Positions 12,926 to 24,347 of a stretch of DNA of 64,000 nt are shown here, in pieces; the first letter of the stretch is position 1; each line of letters begins with the position of its first letter. The notes beneath the pieces were generated by a model. That model was not told where the DNA came from, did not search any database, and saw only the letters and a list, made by a program, of their open reading frames with translations. Source of the DNA: Ottelia alismoides (lineage: Eukaryota; Streptophyta; Magnoliopsida; Alismatales; Hydrocharitaceae); assembly GCA_037367405.1 (NCBI GenBank), contig JAZKJV010000090.1:496001-560000 (forward strand), read 5' to 3'. The position numbers were made by a program, and so were the translations under genes.

Positions 12926-13265
12926 TGGTATTTTTTTAGCAATGATGCCAATGAAATGTGTATATCCCAAAACAAGAGAGCAATTGGATTTTCAAGTCTG
13001 TAATTACAATCTTAGGACCTCTAAACAATGAATAGAATACTCTATTTGCACATAATCCTATCGACATATAAACTAAAGATATTTAATCAATTTTAACATG
13101 ATTACAATCTCACAACACAATATTCATCCATCACAAAATTTACTTAACAACATAATATCCAAATTAATGACTATGAAACATGTATATATGAACTGTACGT
13201 TATAAAATAACAAATCTAACAGTAAAAAAGTATATAAATAAAAAGAAAGGCAAAAGATTATATCC
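12926..13265. other. AT-rich spacer, nothing recognised
   Basis: This short AT-rich stretch lies between the microsatellite tract and the purine-rich block. I see no gene, RNA or repeat in it. Confidence 0.5.
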
Positions 13266-13790
13266 TCACTCGGTTAACTTGGGGAGGAGGAGACGGATGC
13301 GGCAACTACCCATGGAGGAGACAATAATCCTTACATCGGGGAGGAGGAGACAGAACCGCAGATGTGGGGAGGTCGAGGTGGGGCGAAGGTGGTGGTGGGG
13401 AGGAGGAGGAGGAGGAGGTAGATCGAAGGACTGGAAGGTTGGGAGGTGGATGTCGCTGAGGGGAGGGGGAATCATCAGAGATGGGGAGTTGAAGGTTTTG
13501 CAGAGGGTGCGTAAGAGAGGAGAAGACAATGACAAACATGGAGAGGTGGAGGTGGGGGTGGAGGTAACGTCATAGAGGTCGTGGACATGGGTGTAAGGGA
13601 TGTTGCAAAGAGATGGGTGGCCGAGGCGGGGAGGAGAAGTTGTCGGGGAGGAGGAGGTCGGAGGGGAGGATGAGGTGTCAGGGGGAGGTGGTGATTGGGA
13701 TGAGGGTAGAGGAGGAGGAAACACGAGTTACACAAAGAGGAGGGAGGAGGAGTTGCGCGTGGGGTTTAGGGCAAATAGGTAGAATTTAAA
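13266..13790. repeat. Purine-rich (GGAGG) block, possibly an acquired or decayed gene segment
   Basis: Roughly 500 bp has a strong G+A bias on the plus strand, built from GGAGGAG and GGTGG words in an otherwise AT-rich setting. The minus strand carries a frame of 152 codons (13266-13724) rich in Pro and Ser, with His and Leu. I recognise no family. The flanks show a weak inverted resemblance (GGCAAAAGATTATA on the left, GCCAAACGTTTAAATTC in reverse on the right), so this could be another small Mutator-like element. That is speculative. Confidence 0.5.
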
Positions 13791-14082
13791 CGTTTGGCAC
13801 TATAATTTAGGTCCAACTATTCTAAGTCGTCACACCACCCGACGATACAACATTTACGTCAAGATATTCTTTTTTTGGCAGTTTCATACCCAACACAAGT
13901 ACCTTTACTAGCCCATTTGGAATTCTTGTCTTTCGATTGCAACATGTGTTCTACACATTTTCGACGACTATGATCGACGACTAATAATGTCCCAACTTAA
14001 ATTCAAACAATTCTGGTAGTGGTATAGATACCCTACGATCAAGAACAAAGCATGATCTTGGCCGATCTTGACCATCCGCAGC

Positions 14083-14194
14083 AGATCCAACCTCTGAAGA
14101 GGTGCCTGATCTCCACTACACGATCTTCAGTCATCATCAGATCCAACCTCTGAAGAGGTGCCTGATCTCCACTACACGATCTTCAGTCATCATC
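14083..14194. repeat. Perfect tandem duplication, 2 x 56 bp
   Basis: A 56-bp unit beginning AGATCCAACCTCTGAAGAGG occurs twice head to tail with no difference that I can see. Perfect identity suggests a recent local duplication. No coding role is visible. Confidence 0.9.
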
Positions 14195-14439
14195 GCTCGA
14201 GATGTTGACACATATTGACCTTCAAATTAAAATATTAGAGCTGATCAAAATGTACATGATCTCATCACAATCATCCAAAGAGCAACCATTGTCCGTCGTC
14301 ATATCGCATGTAATCACCCTTCCAACGGGTAGCCACGTGGTAGCCTTGCATCCTCACGATTGATGCCATAGGGTTAACTCTCACTTGCAAGTTCTACTGG
14401 TGCCTTAGGTGAACCCATATGTATAGCAGTGTCTATCAA
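14195..14439. other. Intergenic spacer, nothing recognised
   Basis: I find no gene, repeat family or RNA signature in this stretch between the tandem duplication and the TCGAG-rich repeat. Confidence 0.4.
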
Positions 14440-14905
14440 GCTCAACGTGTTGAGTCAACCCAACTCCGACTCGAACTCTATACGAAAACCTAGGCTCGAG
14501 CTTCAGCTCGATAATGTTCGAGCCTTGGAATGTTGGCTTGTACTCGGACTCATCGAGTACGAGCTCACTCACGAGCCTCTTAACGAGTTGAGTTTAAAGA
14601 GTCGAGTTGAGTCTAGTTCGAGTCCTAGAATAGGAACTGATATCTCTACATGTAATTCTTAAAAACACATATATACCGTATCAACATATTAATATAAGTT
14701 TTAACTTGTGGTCCCAACTTGAGCTCGACTCAATTGATGTAAGTATATCGAGTTGAGCATGACCCAACTCGAGTTCGACTAGATTTAACCCTAACGAGTC
14801 CTAAATTCAACTCAAGCTCGAGCTTGTTAAGTTTTTAGTTGGGCTTAGGAGCTTTTAACGATATGAGCCCGAGTTGAGTTTATCGAGCTCGAGCTTTCCT
14901 TTAAC
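14440..14905. repeat. TCGAG/GAGCTCG-rich self-complementary repeat
   Basis: The segment is crowded with GAGTTGAG, CGAGCTC, GAGTCGAG and CTCGAGC words in both orientations. It resembles the common plant non-coding repeats that combine degenerate GAGCTCGAG motifs. No transposase, primer-binding site or clear terminal repeat is visible, so the class is open. Confidence 0.5.
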
Positions 14906-16085
14906 CATCTTTTTTCCAGAAACTTCAGAGGACTCCCACCTTTTTGGGAATTTCACATCAAAGCCCAACTAGATTGAAGATACGTCCCTATACTATATAT
15001 TAGAACTTTATTTTATTACACTTATGCTCTTGCAAACCGTTATGAGAATAATACAAATTTGATCTCAATGTGTATCTAAAATGCACAATTTTTGGAGTTA
15101 TATTGAATTATCTATGACTTTTTAAGCACAACATGGGTTATGAATTTGTTTTAATATTTTTAAATTCATTTATTTATTGTAAAATTAAACAAAAAATACT
15201 TACTGCGAAGATATTGGTATCAGAAAACTTCTGGCATAGATATGTTCAATATCATTGAATATCGCGCTCTAAATTAATTATTCTTTGCAATCTTTGTGTG
15301 ATTTTTTCTAGGATACATATTCTAATATTTATAGAAAATAAGAACAGTTCTGGATCCTCTTTGTTTAGTCGATCATCTATATTTTTTTGTGGAATTAATT
15401 GATAAGATTTTCTACGCTAAATTTGATAAGCACCCATTGAAAATTTCTGCAAATTTCATTTTTATCTTATTCATATTAATTCCAAAATTGTAAGAAAAAT
15501 ATAAAAATTGCATACATCATATTTTATTCATATTTAATTGAAAATTTATAAAAAAAATATATCATGGATTCCTCATTGGTAGATCGAGGAGAAAAAATTT
15601 AATTGAGAATTCAGGAGCTAAATTAAATTTGATACAGAAATTCGTAAATCACACTATTAATTCCCTTGTATTTCTCTTTTATTTCTCTATTTATTGTATT
15701 TTCTATTAAAAATATTAGATTTTAAAATATAAAATATAAAATAAAAATTTCCAAAAAGAAAAACAACTAAACGTTTCACTAGACAAAATTGGTTTATTTG
15801 CACGCTTATCCAGACACACTTAGTTGACCTTATCGAATCTTTACTGCTTCCTTGAGTTCGATCTTAGACTCCATCAAATATAAAAAAATAATCAACACCA
15901 CATTTTCATTGATCGCTTTCTATCTGCTCTATACAAATATTAAAACTATAGTATTAAAGGAATATCTTTAGGGTTCATCATTGGTCAGTGGTGGCTGACG
16001 CATTGGAGATTGAGGTTTGCATGGGAGGGAAATTGTAGGTATTGGACTTTTGGTCAATGACAAAGGTATGGTAAGAGGCAATAGG
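14906..16085. other. AT-rich intergenic sequence, nothing recognised
   Basis: This 1.2-kb stretch is strongly AT-rich, with A and T runs and no reading frame resembling a protein. I see no terminal repeats or RNA genes. Confidence 0.5.
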
Positions 16086-16279
16086 TGTAACATGTCGAGC
16101 TTAGGTTACCGATCTATTATCGAGTAAAATTGGACGTGACAATTTGTTGGGTTCAAGTTCAAATAGATCCGTTAACAATCACCCAAAATGCTTATGTAGT
16201 AATCCCCACCACTTATAAACCATACCCACACTTCTTGAGTATTAGATGTAGGACTATGTTTAGTGGTTGGGGTATTACA
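16086..16279 (-). repeat. 3' terminal repeat of the TRIM
   Basis: This 194-bp copy reads TGTAATACCCC to TGTTACA on the minus strand, with TG and CA ends. It aligns with 16421-16628 along its full length, with substitutions and short indels. Confidence 0.8.
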
Positions 16280-16406
16280 ACCTCTCTCACTTATATTCGC
16301 AATGTTCTCGTTGCGACATGGCCCATCACTTCCAAGTGATAGTGACAGCTGCACGTTCTTGGCTTAAGTCCCTTCGAGTAACCCTTTCCACTATAAGAGG
16401 GAACCC

Positions 16407-16418
16407 GTTCTGATACCA
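16407..16418 (-). other. Primer-binding site of the TRIM (tRNA-Met type)
   Basis: The minus strand reads TGGTATCAGAAC. It matches the plant initiator-tRNA-Met site at 11 of 12 positions and sits two bases from the end of the 5' terminal repeat. Confidence 0.8.
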
Positions 16419-16420
16419 TT

Positions 16421-16628
16421 TGTAACTTCTCGGGCTTAGGTCTCCAGTCCATTATCGAGGAAAACTAGCCACGACAACTTGTTGGGTTCGGATACAAATG
16501 GATCTGTTGACATCCACCCAAAATGCTTAAGCACAAGTTGTCAAGTAGTATTCTCCACCACTTATAAAGCAAACCCACACTTCATGAGTGTTAGATTCGG
16601 AACTATGTTTGGGGGTTGGGTTGTTGCA
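16421..16628 (-). repeat. 5' terminal repeat of the TRIM
   Basis: This 208-bp copy begins TGCAACAACCC and ends GTTACA on the minus strand. It is the partner of 16086-16279 and lies directly upstream of the primer-binding site. Confidence 0.8.
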
Positions 16629-16723
16629 CTGTATCTTTAAAAAATGGATGTAGTTGGATGTAACTAAGATATCAAAAAATCATGGAGTCTACCTTAAAAT
16701 ACATTGATAGCTTACGCATGATA

Positions 16724-17169
16724 CACTACAAAAAAATGAGCTATAGTGATCATTTTTTTCGAAATACTTCACTAAATTAGCCGTTGTTAAATAAGTAACG
16801 ACGATATTATTCGTTGCGAAATGTTTTTTCGTACTCAAAATCAACGACGAATATCATATATGTTATTATATCATTAGCAACGGTACACATAGCGACGTTT
16901 ATCCATTACCATTTTTCAAACTTCGAATTAATCGTCGCTAAATTTTGAACAAAAAAATAGCGACGATTAGATGATGTTTTGAAAAATAGCAACACACAAG
17001 CGTTGCTATTTATATTGTTGCTAACGATATAATGGGGTATATGATATTTATCGCTAATTTTGAGTACGAAAACTTATTTCGCAACGAATAATATCATCAT
17101 TATATATTTAACAACAGCTAATTTAGTGGCGGATTTTGAAAAACATCACTATAGCTCAATTTTGTTGTA
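16724..17169. mobile_element. CACTA-like foldback MITE with arms of about 200 bp
   Basis: The left end begins CACTACAAAAAAATGAGC. The right half is an inverted copy of the left half, so nearly the whole 446-bp element can fold into one hairpin, with AACGACGAATATCAT-like words on both arms. The CACTACAA terminus and lack of coding sequence fit a CACTA-derived MITE. The right terminus has drifted (TACAACAAAATTGAGC in reverse). The expected 3-bp target duplication is not exact (ATA on the left, TAA on the right). Confidence 0.75.
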
Positions 17170-17281
17170 TAAATACATGTAGATTAATAGTATTTATTTC
17201 ATTGCAATTAGACCAGGGAGAAAGAAGGTACGAATTTATATACATTGCTAAAAATAAATATACAACTATATAGAAAGAGAA

Positions 17282-17456
17282 GGTTGATCCCGCGAGAACC
17301 AAAAATTGTGAGAGAATGATAGCAATGAGTCTGGACCATTAGATTATGTTCATCTCTCTCCTCCTCCAATCAACCAGTATGTGATGAGCGGAATCTAATG
17401 GTGTCAGACTCACTGTTCTCATGCTCTCACGATTTCTGGCTCTCACAGGATGAGCC
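17282..17456. mobile_element. Small foldback MITE, arms of about 70 bp
   Basis: The left arm starts GGTTGATCCCGCGAGAACC. The reverse of the right arm starts GGCTCATCCTGTGAGAGCC, and the two stay alignable through an ATTGTGAGAG / AATGAGTCTGG-like stretch to a short centre. Total length is 175 bp and there is no coding sequence. I found no convincing target duplication, so the superfamily is undetermined. Confidence 0.6.
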
Positions 17457-17833
17457 TTGTATGTGTGCGCACCCGCGCGTGTATGTGTGTGAAAATAGGT
17501 ATATGAATAAAGCGTACGTATATTTGCAAATACCACGACAACATCCATATATGTATCTATTTAAAATAGATATATTAGATATAGATTTATCGCTATCTAT
17601 TAGCATCTACTCTCAGTAATGAAGTGAAGATCCTTATGCATAATAAAGCTATAATCTTTTATAACTTGTCCAAGCTAAATCTCGAAAAACCGTAAAAACA
17701 TTCATGTATGAATGATCAATCATGCGTACTAAAATTATGTTGACGAAAAACCATGAAATCATATGGACTGTTCAGATAACAAGACTGAGCAATGGGTGGG
17801 GTATACAGTGGACTTGTGGGTACCAGACTCTGA
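17457..17833. other. Intergenic spacer, nothing recognised
   Basis: AT-rich sequence between two MITEs, with short GTGT/GCGC words near 17460-17490. I see no gene. Confidence 0.45.
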
Positions 17834-18217
17834 AGGTGTGTTTGGTATGTGGGTTTAGGTGGGTTAAATTAGTAGTAGGTAATTTATTTTTTGGTTTTGA
17901 TGTTTGGATAGAGAGTTAAACTGGGGGCGGGTTAGAAGTGGTTTTTTGTAATATGATTGTATTGGAGTTTGAAAAAGTGAGTAGTTATTGTGATGTGATT
18001 GTATTGGAGTTTGAAAAAGTGAGTAGAAGTGGAGTAGTTTATAATTTTTATATGATATGATGGTATAGTATATTATTTTTTGATGGAATTGATGATGGAG
18101 AATTGATTTATTTATTTTTTTAAAAAGATAAAAAGTGGGACCCACATGGAGGGAGAAAATATGGGGTAAGGGGATAAACGCCTCAAAGAGGGGTTTACCC
18201 CGTGCCGAACGACACCT
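17834..18217. mobile_element. TIR MITE (Harbinger- or hAT-like) with an internal duplication
   Basis: The ends are imperfect inverted repeats. The left begins AGGTGTGTTTGGTATGTGGG and the reverse of the right begins AGGTGTCGTTCGGCACGGGG, the pattern of many plant Harbinger or hAT MITEs. A 30-bp segment beginning GATTGTATTGGAG is present twice (17955-17984 and 17997-18026). No target duplication is clear, so the superfamily is uncertain. The element lies about 80 bp from the truncation point of the copia element. Confidence 0.6.
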
Positions 18218-18297
18218 GAGAGTCTCAAGATCGGGCTTGGCTCATTATTTTAATACTTCAGTCCGAAAAGATCCGGACCTAGCTCGACCCGCAACAA

Positions 18298-19434
18298 ATG
18301 GAAGTCCAGAACTCTGTAGGAGAGCATTGATCATGTCAGTTAAGGTTCTATTTTTCTGTTCTGCTATCCCATTTGATTGCGGTGAACATGGGGCCGTAAC
18401 TTCATGAACTATGCCAAAAGATTTGCATTGTTCATCAAATAAGTTAGAGGTATATTCACCTCCTCTATCTGACCTAAGGCGTTTAAGCACTTTCCCTGTT
18501 TGTGTCTCAGCCTCATTCTTAAAGATAAGAAATTTCTCTAGGACTTCATCCTTGGTTTTCATTAGATATACATAGCAACATCTACTGCCATCATCTATAA
18601 AGGTATTTCTTATTATCTCGGGTCAACACACCATTAAACTCACAGATATCCGTATGCACTAGATCCAAGATCTCACTATCTCTAGAGACAGACTGAAAAG
18701 ACTTCCTAGGTGTCTTAGCTTGCACACAGATTTCACATTTTTGAGTTTTATCAATAGTGTGTTTAGGGATTAACTCTAAATTCATCATTCTTTTAATTGA
18801 ATTTAGGTTTACATGCCCCAATCTACCATGCCACAGATCACAAGATTCTAGATTCTTTACAACATGAGACACAGAACTAGAACATTCAGAATTCAAAACA
18901 TTCAATTCATTAATGTTTACTGAATCACATCTAATTCTAAATAACAAATCAAAATCAGCCAAATAGCCTTTTCCATAAAAAATGCCATGTCTCAGAATAA
19001 CAACTTTATTACATTTAAAGTTTAACTCAAAACCATTTCTAACTAAGATAGAGCCGGATAAAACATTCTTCTTAATGTCAGGAACATGCAGCACCCTGTG
19101 CAACGTCCAGACACGTCCAGAGGAGAACCTCAAGTTAACTTGTCCCGACCCTAGCACCCTGTCTGCAGAATCGTTCCCCATATTCACAGTCCCACCGCTG
19201 CAGGTCTGATAAGAAGAAAACAACGTTCTGTCAGAACATATATTTACATTGGCTCCCGTATCCACGAGCCACTCATTTGGATCATGGATATGGTATAGTT
19301 CATGTTTTACAGAAACATACCCCTCGCTAGCCTCGAGTCCCATAGTGATCATGTTCACTTGTGGACTCCCGTCTGCAGCCTTAGGTTGAGCCTTCAAGGA
19401 CGGACAGTCCTTCTTCCAATGGCCAACCTGATTG
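18298..19434 (-). pseudogene. Copia pol fragment: end of Gag zinc knuckle, protease, pre-integrase and integrase core (broken)
   Basis: On the minus strand this continues the zinc knuckle begun at 23592 (CNQVGHWKKDC). It then shows a retropepsin (WLVDTGANVNIC), the GAG-pre-integrase HHCC module (LWHGRLGHVN, CEICVQAK) and the integrase core with catalytic residues in HTDICEFN, LRSDRGGEY and GIAEQKNRTL. There is one frameshift near 18600, between the two longest frames (18591-19478 and 18245-18562). Coding identity stops at about 18298, after ALLQSSGLP; the codons beyond are unrelated sequence. In a working element this region would mature Gag-Pol and insert the cDNA. The copy is dead: it is split, frameshifted and lacks reverse transcriptase. 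Confidence 0.88.
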
Positions 19435-19439
19435 CAGTG
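19435..19439. repeat. Target-site duplication of the solo LTR, copy 1
   Basis: CAGTG on the plus strand (CACTG in copia sense) is repeated at 23587-23591. Together the copies frame the solo LTR precisely. Confidence 0.95.
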
Positions 19440-22400
19440 TGATGACCGGGATCTTGCCGAGATCGTGTCTTTCCACAAGGCGGAGAGACAGTCGCTGAGT
19501 TGACCTCAGACAGACTCCCAAATCGATCAACAATTAACCCACAATAAATATATGCAATGAATATCCAAAAATGTGGAGTTAAAATTTATTATAACTCTAC
19601 ATGCAAATGTGTATAGGCGTAAGTACAGGTAGAGGTCGAACACTGGGAGGCGAATGGTTGTATGTAATGTATCGTTCAATTATTCAATCAATTGTGCATG
19701 TCCTTTTATTGTTTTTGTGGGTTTTGGGTTTTGTAATTTTTTATATTTTTGTTTTTATAATTTTTATTTTGATTTTATATTTTATACTTTTTTTTATTTT
19801 CTTTTCTTTTTATATTATTAATTATATAAATCTATATACTATATATATATATATATAAAGAGATATATATATATATAAGAAGAGAGAGAGAAGTAATATA
19901 GAATATATATATATATATTTATAAACATAAAAACTTAATATATAGACTTATATTTTTAACTTTTTTTTTATTTTTTTTTATATTTCTAATTTTTATGTAT
20001 TTTTCAATTCAAAAATGTCCACAATATAGGACTAAATAAATAGCCGTATATAATTTGGGTTTTAAAAATATCAAATAATACCCAAAATTGTCCAAATTAA
20101 TTTTCACATATTAATAATAATATATAGATAATTATAAAAGAGAGAAATGTATTTTTAGGGTTTTTAAAGAGTTTTTCTAATTTTTATGTTGCTTTTGGGG
20201 TTTTATGATTTTTTTAATTTTCTTTTTCATATTTTTAGGGTTTTTCATTTTCTGGACTCAATATATATATAAATATATCATATATCATTTTTTTGGAATT
20301 TTTCAAAAACATTTTCTAATTTTTTTGTATTTTCTAATTTGAACAGTACAAAAATGGCTTCTTTTTCATTTTTAATAATTAGGAAAAATGCAAAAAAATG
20401 CAAACTAAAATATGGGCGTGAACAAGCATGGCATGGAGCATCTATCCTAATTTTTGTGGATTTTTTAGAAGCCTAATAGGTATTTTTAATAAATAGATAA
20501 AGACACAAAAAGTAATTAAGCCTGGCAGGGGCATTTTTGCAAATAAAATAACATCCAGGGGCACATGTGCAAAAATACCAGAATATTATAACGTGTTTTG
20601 CAATTTTAAGGACTAAAACTAATTAACTAAACCCGCCAGGGTCCCCTTGCAATTTAACCATCACGCGGGACAGCACGTGATCCGCACTCACAGAGACCGA
20701 AACGCAATTACAGAAAATGTAGGGTCCTGGTTGCAATTTTTCACAAAAATAATACACTGAATATTTTATTTAATGGACTAAACATAAACATGCAAATCTG
20801 CAGGGGGACTTGTGCAATTTTACCACCTCACGTGGGACTACACGTGAGGTGACGTGGACTGGACCCAAGTTTAATATGCAAACAATACAGGGGGTCATAT
20901 GCAAAAGTTCCACATTATTTACCACGTTATATTTTATTTACAATATTAAATATTAAATTTACAAAAATGCAGGGGCTAGATATGCAATTTACCCCTAAAA
21001 GAGGCGCTATCCGACGGCTGATCTTCGTTCACTTGACACGTGGCGCCTCCACGTGCGCCGATGACGCTTCGCCGATGGAGCGCTGAGATTAGATCAGCCC
21101 CGCTGATCTGACGGTGGGCACGATGCTTCATCGGACGGTGGCTGTTCGATCTGGACCTTCGTCTTCATCCAACGGTAGAGAGCACATCTGGAAGAACAGG
21201 GAAGAACGCTCGCCTGGGCGAGCTTCCTCCGCTCGGATCTCGCTCCTCCGCCGGTCTTCGTCGCACCTGAAGGTCTCAATCGCTTCCTGGAAGGGTCTTC
21301 TACCTGCTGGAGCTGTTGGATTGGCCGGAGGCAGCCTGGAGCACAGCAGCGAGCTCGGGGAAGAAGGGCGGCTCCAGGTACCTCCGCCGGCCTTAAGATC
21401 GTCTCCTGGTGCTCCCCTTCGCACCTAACCTGCACAGGAAGGAATTACGGCTCGAGGGCGTTCTCCTCGACCAGGGGTTTGAAGCTGTCAGCGTAAAATG
21501 GGGCGAGGTGGCGATGCTCCGGCGAAGCGGCGGAGTCGAGCATCGATTCGCGGAACCAAGGGGGCTCCGGTTGGTGTGAAGTGGATGGAAGGTGGAGAAG
21601 GCGAATAGGAACGAAATGAGGGCGAAAGCGAGTCGGAAAACGGTCGGGAACACGGTGAACAGCTCGCCGGAGCGGAGCTTCGGCGAACTACGAATCGGCC
21701 ATTCTACGCTAATCTACTGGACTAAAGGCTAAATAAAAGGCGGAATTAAAATGCTGGAACAAAAATCTAACTAAAATAAGTAAAAGCGCAGCTCTTATAC
21801 CTGGGGGCCGCCAGGGAGCAGGGTGGTCGCCGGAGCACCACCGCGTCAAAATTTCTCCGACCTCCGGCCAAGTCGAGGTGCTGGGCGACTCCTCCTGTCA
21901 CGAGGAACACACCAGGAGCAAGAACAAGGCGTTTTGGTGGAGTGAAAATGGCCAACTTTGGCCGGGAAGACGGAGGGTTTTATTTATGCACATTCCGAGG
22001 GACCCCCATTGACCGGCGATTATTGGAGTATCTACACTATGTACAATGGATCTAAGCAATCGGCGCGAATCTTGGATGATCATGGAACAAAATCTGTGAA
22101 GGGACTGTGGTCGATTGATGACTGTGGCGAGCGGGAAAAAGGGAGGAAATCGGGGAAAAGACCGTCCTCGTCACGTCAGACGGCTGGAGGTCGAGTTGAC
22201 CTGCGGTCAACAGGCGCGACGCGCCCATTGGTCCACCTCAGCCGCTACACGCCAAAATAGGGATCCTTATTAGAAAATGAATTATTTAACCTAGTAAATG
22301 ATTTTATTAGATTTTACTTATAAAATAAAAAATGTTTATAAATTAATGTAGTATTTATTTATGATTTTTATTTATTTTTTTGAAGTATTTTATTACGGTT

Positions 22401-23586
22401 TTATTAAAATAATGTGTATATGTATGTATTTTATATGTATTTTTGTATATTTTATTTTTAGTTTATTTATTTTATTTTATTATTTAAGTTTCTTATTTTA
22501 TAATTTTATAACTTATTTTTATGAGTATAAATATATTTTTATTTTATTTTTATGAGTTTATTTATATTTTTAAATAAATAGATGTATGTGTATGTATGTA
22601 TACTTATAGGTATTTCACCTATATATTATATACATTTTATTTATTTAATGAATTTTATTTGTTTTTATTTTGGATTTGTATTTTTAATAAGTTATGTGTA
22701 ATATATATATTTTTAGAAAAATATAGATGAATAAAATAATTAAAGAATGTTTTCCCCTTTATTTATATACACATGGGTAGCATAGGTATTTTGCCTAGGT
22801 ATTATCTAGGCTTATTTTATTTTTGAAATTTCTTTTTGGTGTTCTTTTAATTTCAATATGTACATGTATTATAAATATTATTTATAAAATTCTAAAAATA
22901 TAATTTTGTACAAATAATAATTATTGAATAAAATGAATATTTTAATCGGGTACTATATACAATGAGGGTCAAAAACGTAACTTCCACAGATGGACTCCGA
23001 AAATTATGAAACCAATTTTATAAAATAGTTTATGGAATGCTATATACAATTAAAGGTGAGTTTGGGTGATTTGGAGTTTTTATTTGCAAGATATGGGTCT
23101 GTGAAGTTGAGATTTTTGGTTTTTATTTTGTGTATAAAATGTACACTGAGTCTTGTTTTTATACAAACCAAATTTTGTATTTTTATTTACATTATTATCT
23201 ACAACTTTCATGTACAAAGTTTCTTTATTTGACGAATTAATAATTATGTACAAAATAGGTGTCAAAAATGCATAAATGAATGAATAAATAAATGAGATAT
23301 TTATTGTATAATTGGCCCTTATCTCCCCCTACTTTATTCCTTGTCGACCAAGTCCATGCTGGCCTTGGTCTCGGGGTTCGGGTCATAAAATATTTGCAAT
23401 ATTTTATTCCTTTTTCTTTTCTTCTCTTTATTCTATAATTTTGGCATTAAAAACCTTATTTTGTGTATAATAAATACAAATGAATAATGAATGCTATTAT
23501 GTACAAATTAATGCTATTTACACACATTTGTTGGGGTTTTTAAGGCCAAAATGATAGAATAAAGGTGATGAAATGGAGATTCATCA
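19440..23586 (-). mobile_element. Solo LTR of an Athila-like Ty3-gypsy element (4,147 bp)
   Basis: On the minus strand it starts TGATGAATCTCCATTTCATC, the same start as the LTRs of element B, and ends GGTCATCA. It is flanked by the perfect 5-bp duplication CACTG. Shared blocks confirm the family: a segment around TCGACAAGGAATAAAGTAGG (near 23325) and a GC-rich block ending in GGTATAAGAGCTG (21789-21902), both also in the LTRs of B. No primer-binding site, ORF or second LTR is present, so this is the product of LTR-LTR recombination. It splits the copia Gag zinc knuckle between two cysteine-ligand halves. AT-rich low-complexity tracts occur at 19840-19925 and 22360-22740. Short frames inside are not genes. 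Confidence 0.93.
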
Positions 23587-23591
23587 CAGTG
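23587..23591. repeat. Target-site duplication of the solo LTR, copy 2
   Basis: CAGTG on the plus strand, identical to 19435-19439. Confidence 0.95.
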
Positions 23592-24347
23592 CCAGCAGGG
23601 TTTATTCTTTGCCTTTTTCTGGATCTTGCCCTTTGCTTTCATTTTATTGTTATTAGGACCCTTTCCCTTTTTATCCTTGCCCTTCGAGGTCATGAAATTG
23701 ATCTTAGCCTGAATATCAACAGGAAGCACATGTTTTTGTTTCCTGTGTTCCTCCTCTATGGCAATTGCCACCATCAAGTCATCCATAGAAATTTTCCCCT
23801 TTCTGTGTTTCAGGGTCATACCGAAGTCTTCCCACGACTTGGGGAATTTTTCTATGATGCACATGACCTGAAACTTCTCTGGAAGTTTCATTTTGACATC
23901 CTCTAAACCATGGAGCAGGAGTAGAAACTCGTGTGCCTGTTCAGAAACTGATTTTCCCTCGGCCATGGAAAACTTGAAAAACTTAGTTACGGAGTATTTC
24001 TCAATACCGAGGTCTTCGGTATTATACTTCCGATCCAGGTCTTCCCATATCCCCTTCGCAGTCTGCGTGGATGAACAATATACGTCAAACAACGTGTTGG
24101 ACAGAGCCAACAAGATGCAACCATGATATATACGGTCGCGTTCCTTCCACGCAGATTGCGTCTTATGGCTATCGGGTGAGGGGTTTTCCGCCTCCACCGT
24201 AGGACAGTCGGTTTCAAGCATCGAGATTAACCCTATGGTGGTTAACCAGATCTTCATGCATTGTTGACAACGTTTAGAGTTCTGTCCACCGAATTTTTCT
24301 GGCATACCCGACATATCTACCCTCGATTTAAACATTGTTTCCGACAT
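23592..24347 (-). pseudogene. Copia Gag (UBN2-type), interrupted in its zinc knuckle
   Basis: I start Gag at MSETMFKSRVDMSGMPEKF (24347), because about 109 upstream in-frame codons look like untranslated leader. The frame has the copia Gag fold: the segment around WLTTIGLISM and the UBN2-like part with GIWEDLDRKYNTED, FLLLLHGLEDVKMKL and FPKSWEDFGMTLKHRKG. A Lys-rich linker follows, then the first half of a CCHC knuckle (KPCWHC). It stops there because the solo LTR is inserted; the remaining ligands reappear at 19434. Gag normally forms the virus-like particle that packages element RNA. No stop lies within the part shown. Confidence 0.88.

Larger units (their letters stand above)
16086..16628 (-). 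mobile_element. TRIM (terminal-repeat retrotransposon in miniature), 543 bp
   Basis: Two direct repeats of about 200 bp (16086-16279 and 16421-16628) flank an interior of only about 140 bp. Read on the minus strand, the upstream repeat ends GTTACA. Two bases later comes TGGTATCAGAAC, a tRNA-Met primer-binding site with one mismatch to the usual TGGTATCAGAGC. Just before the downstream repeat is a purine-rich tract (16280-16292, AAGTGAGAGAGGT). LTR-like repeats, primer site, polypurine tract and no coding capacity are the defining marks of TRIMs. The repeats differ at many positions, so the copy is old. The flanking 5-mers do not match (ATAGG and CTGTA), so no target duplication is seen. Confidence 0.85.

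Noticed and set aside
19800..19930. TA-rich tract as a replication origin or centromeric signal
   Set aside because: It is a simple TA/GA microsatellite inside a solo LTR, with no other supporting feature.
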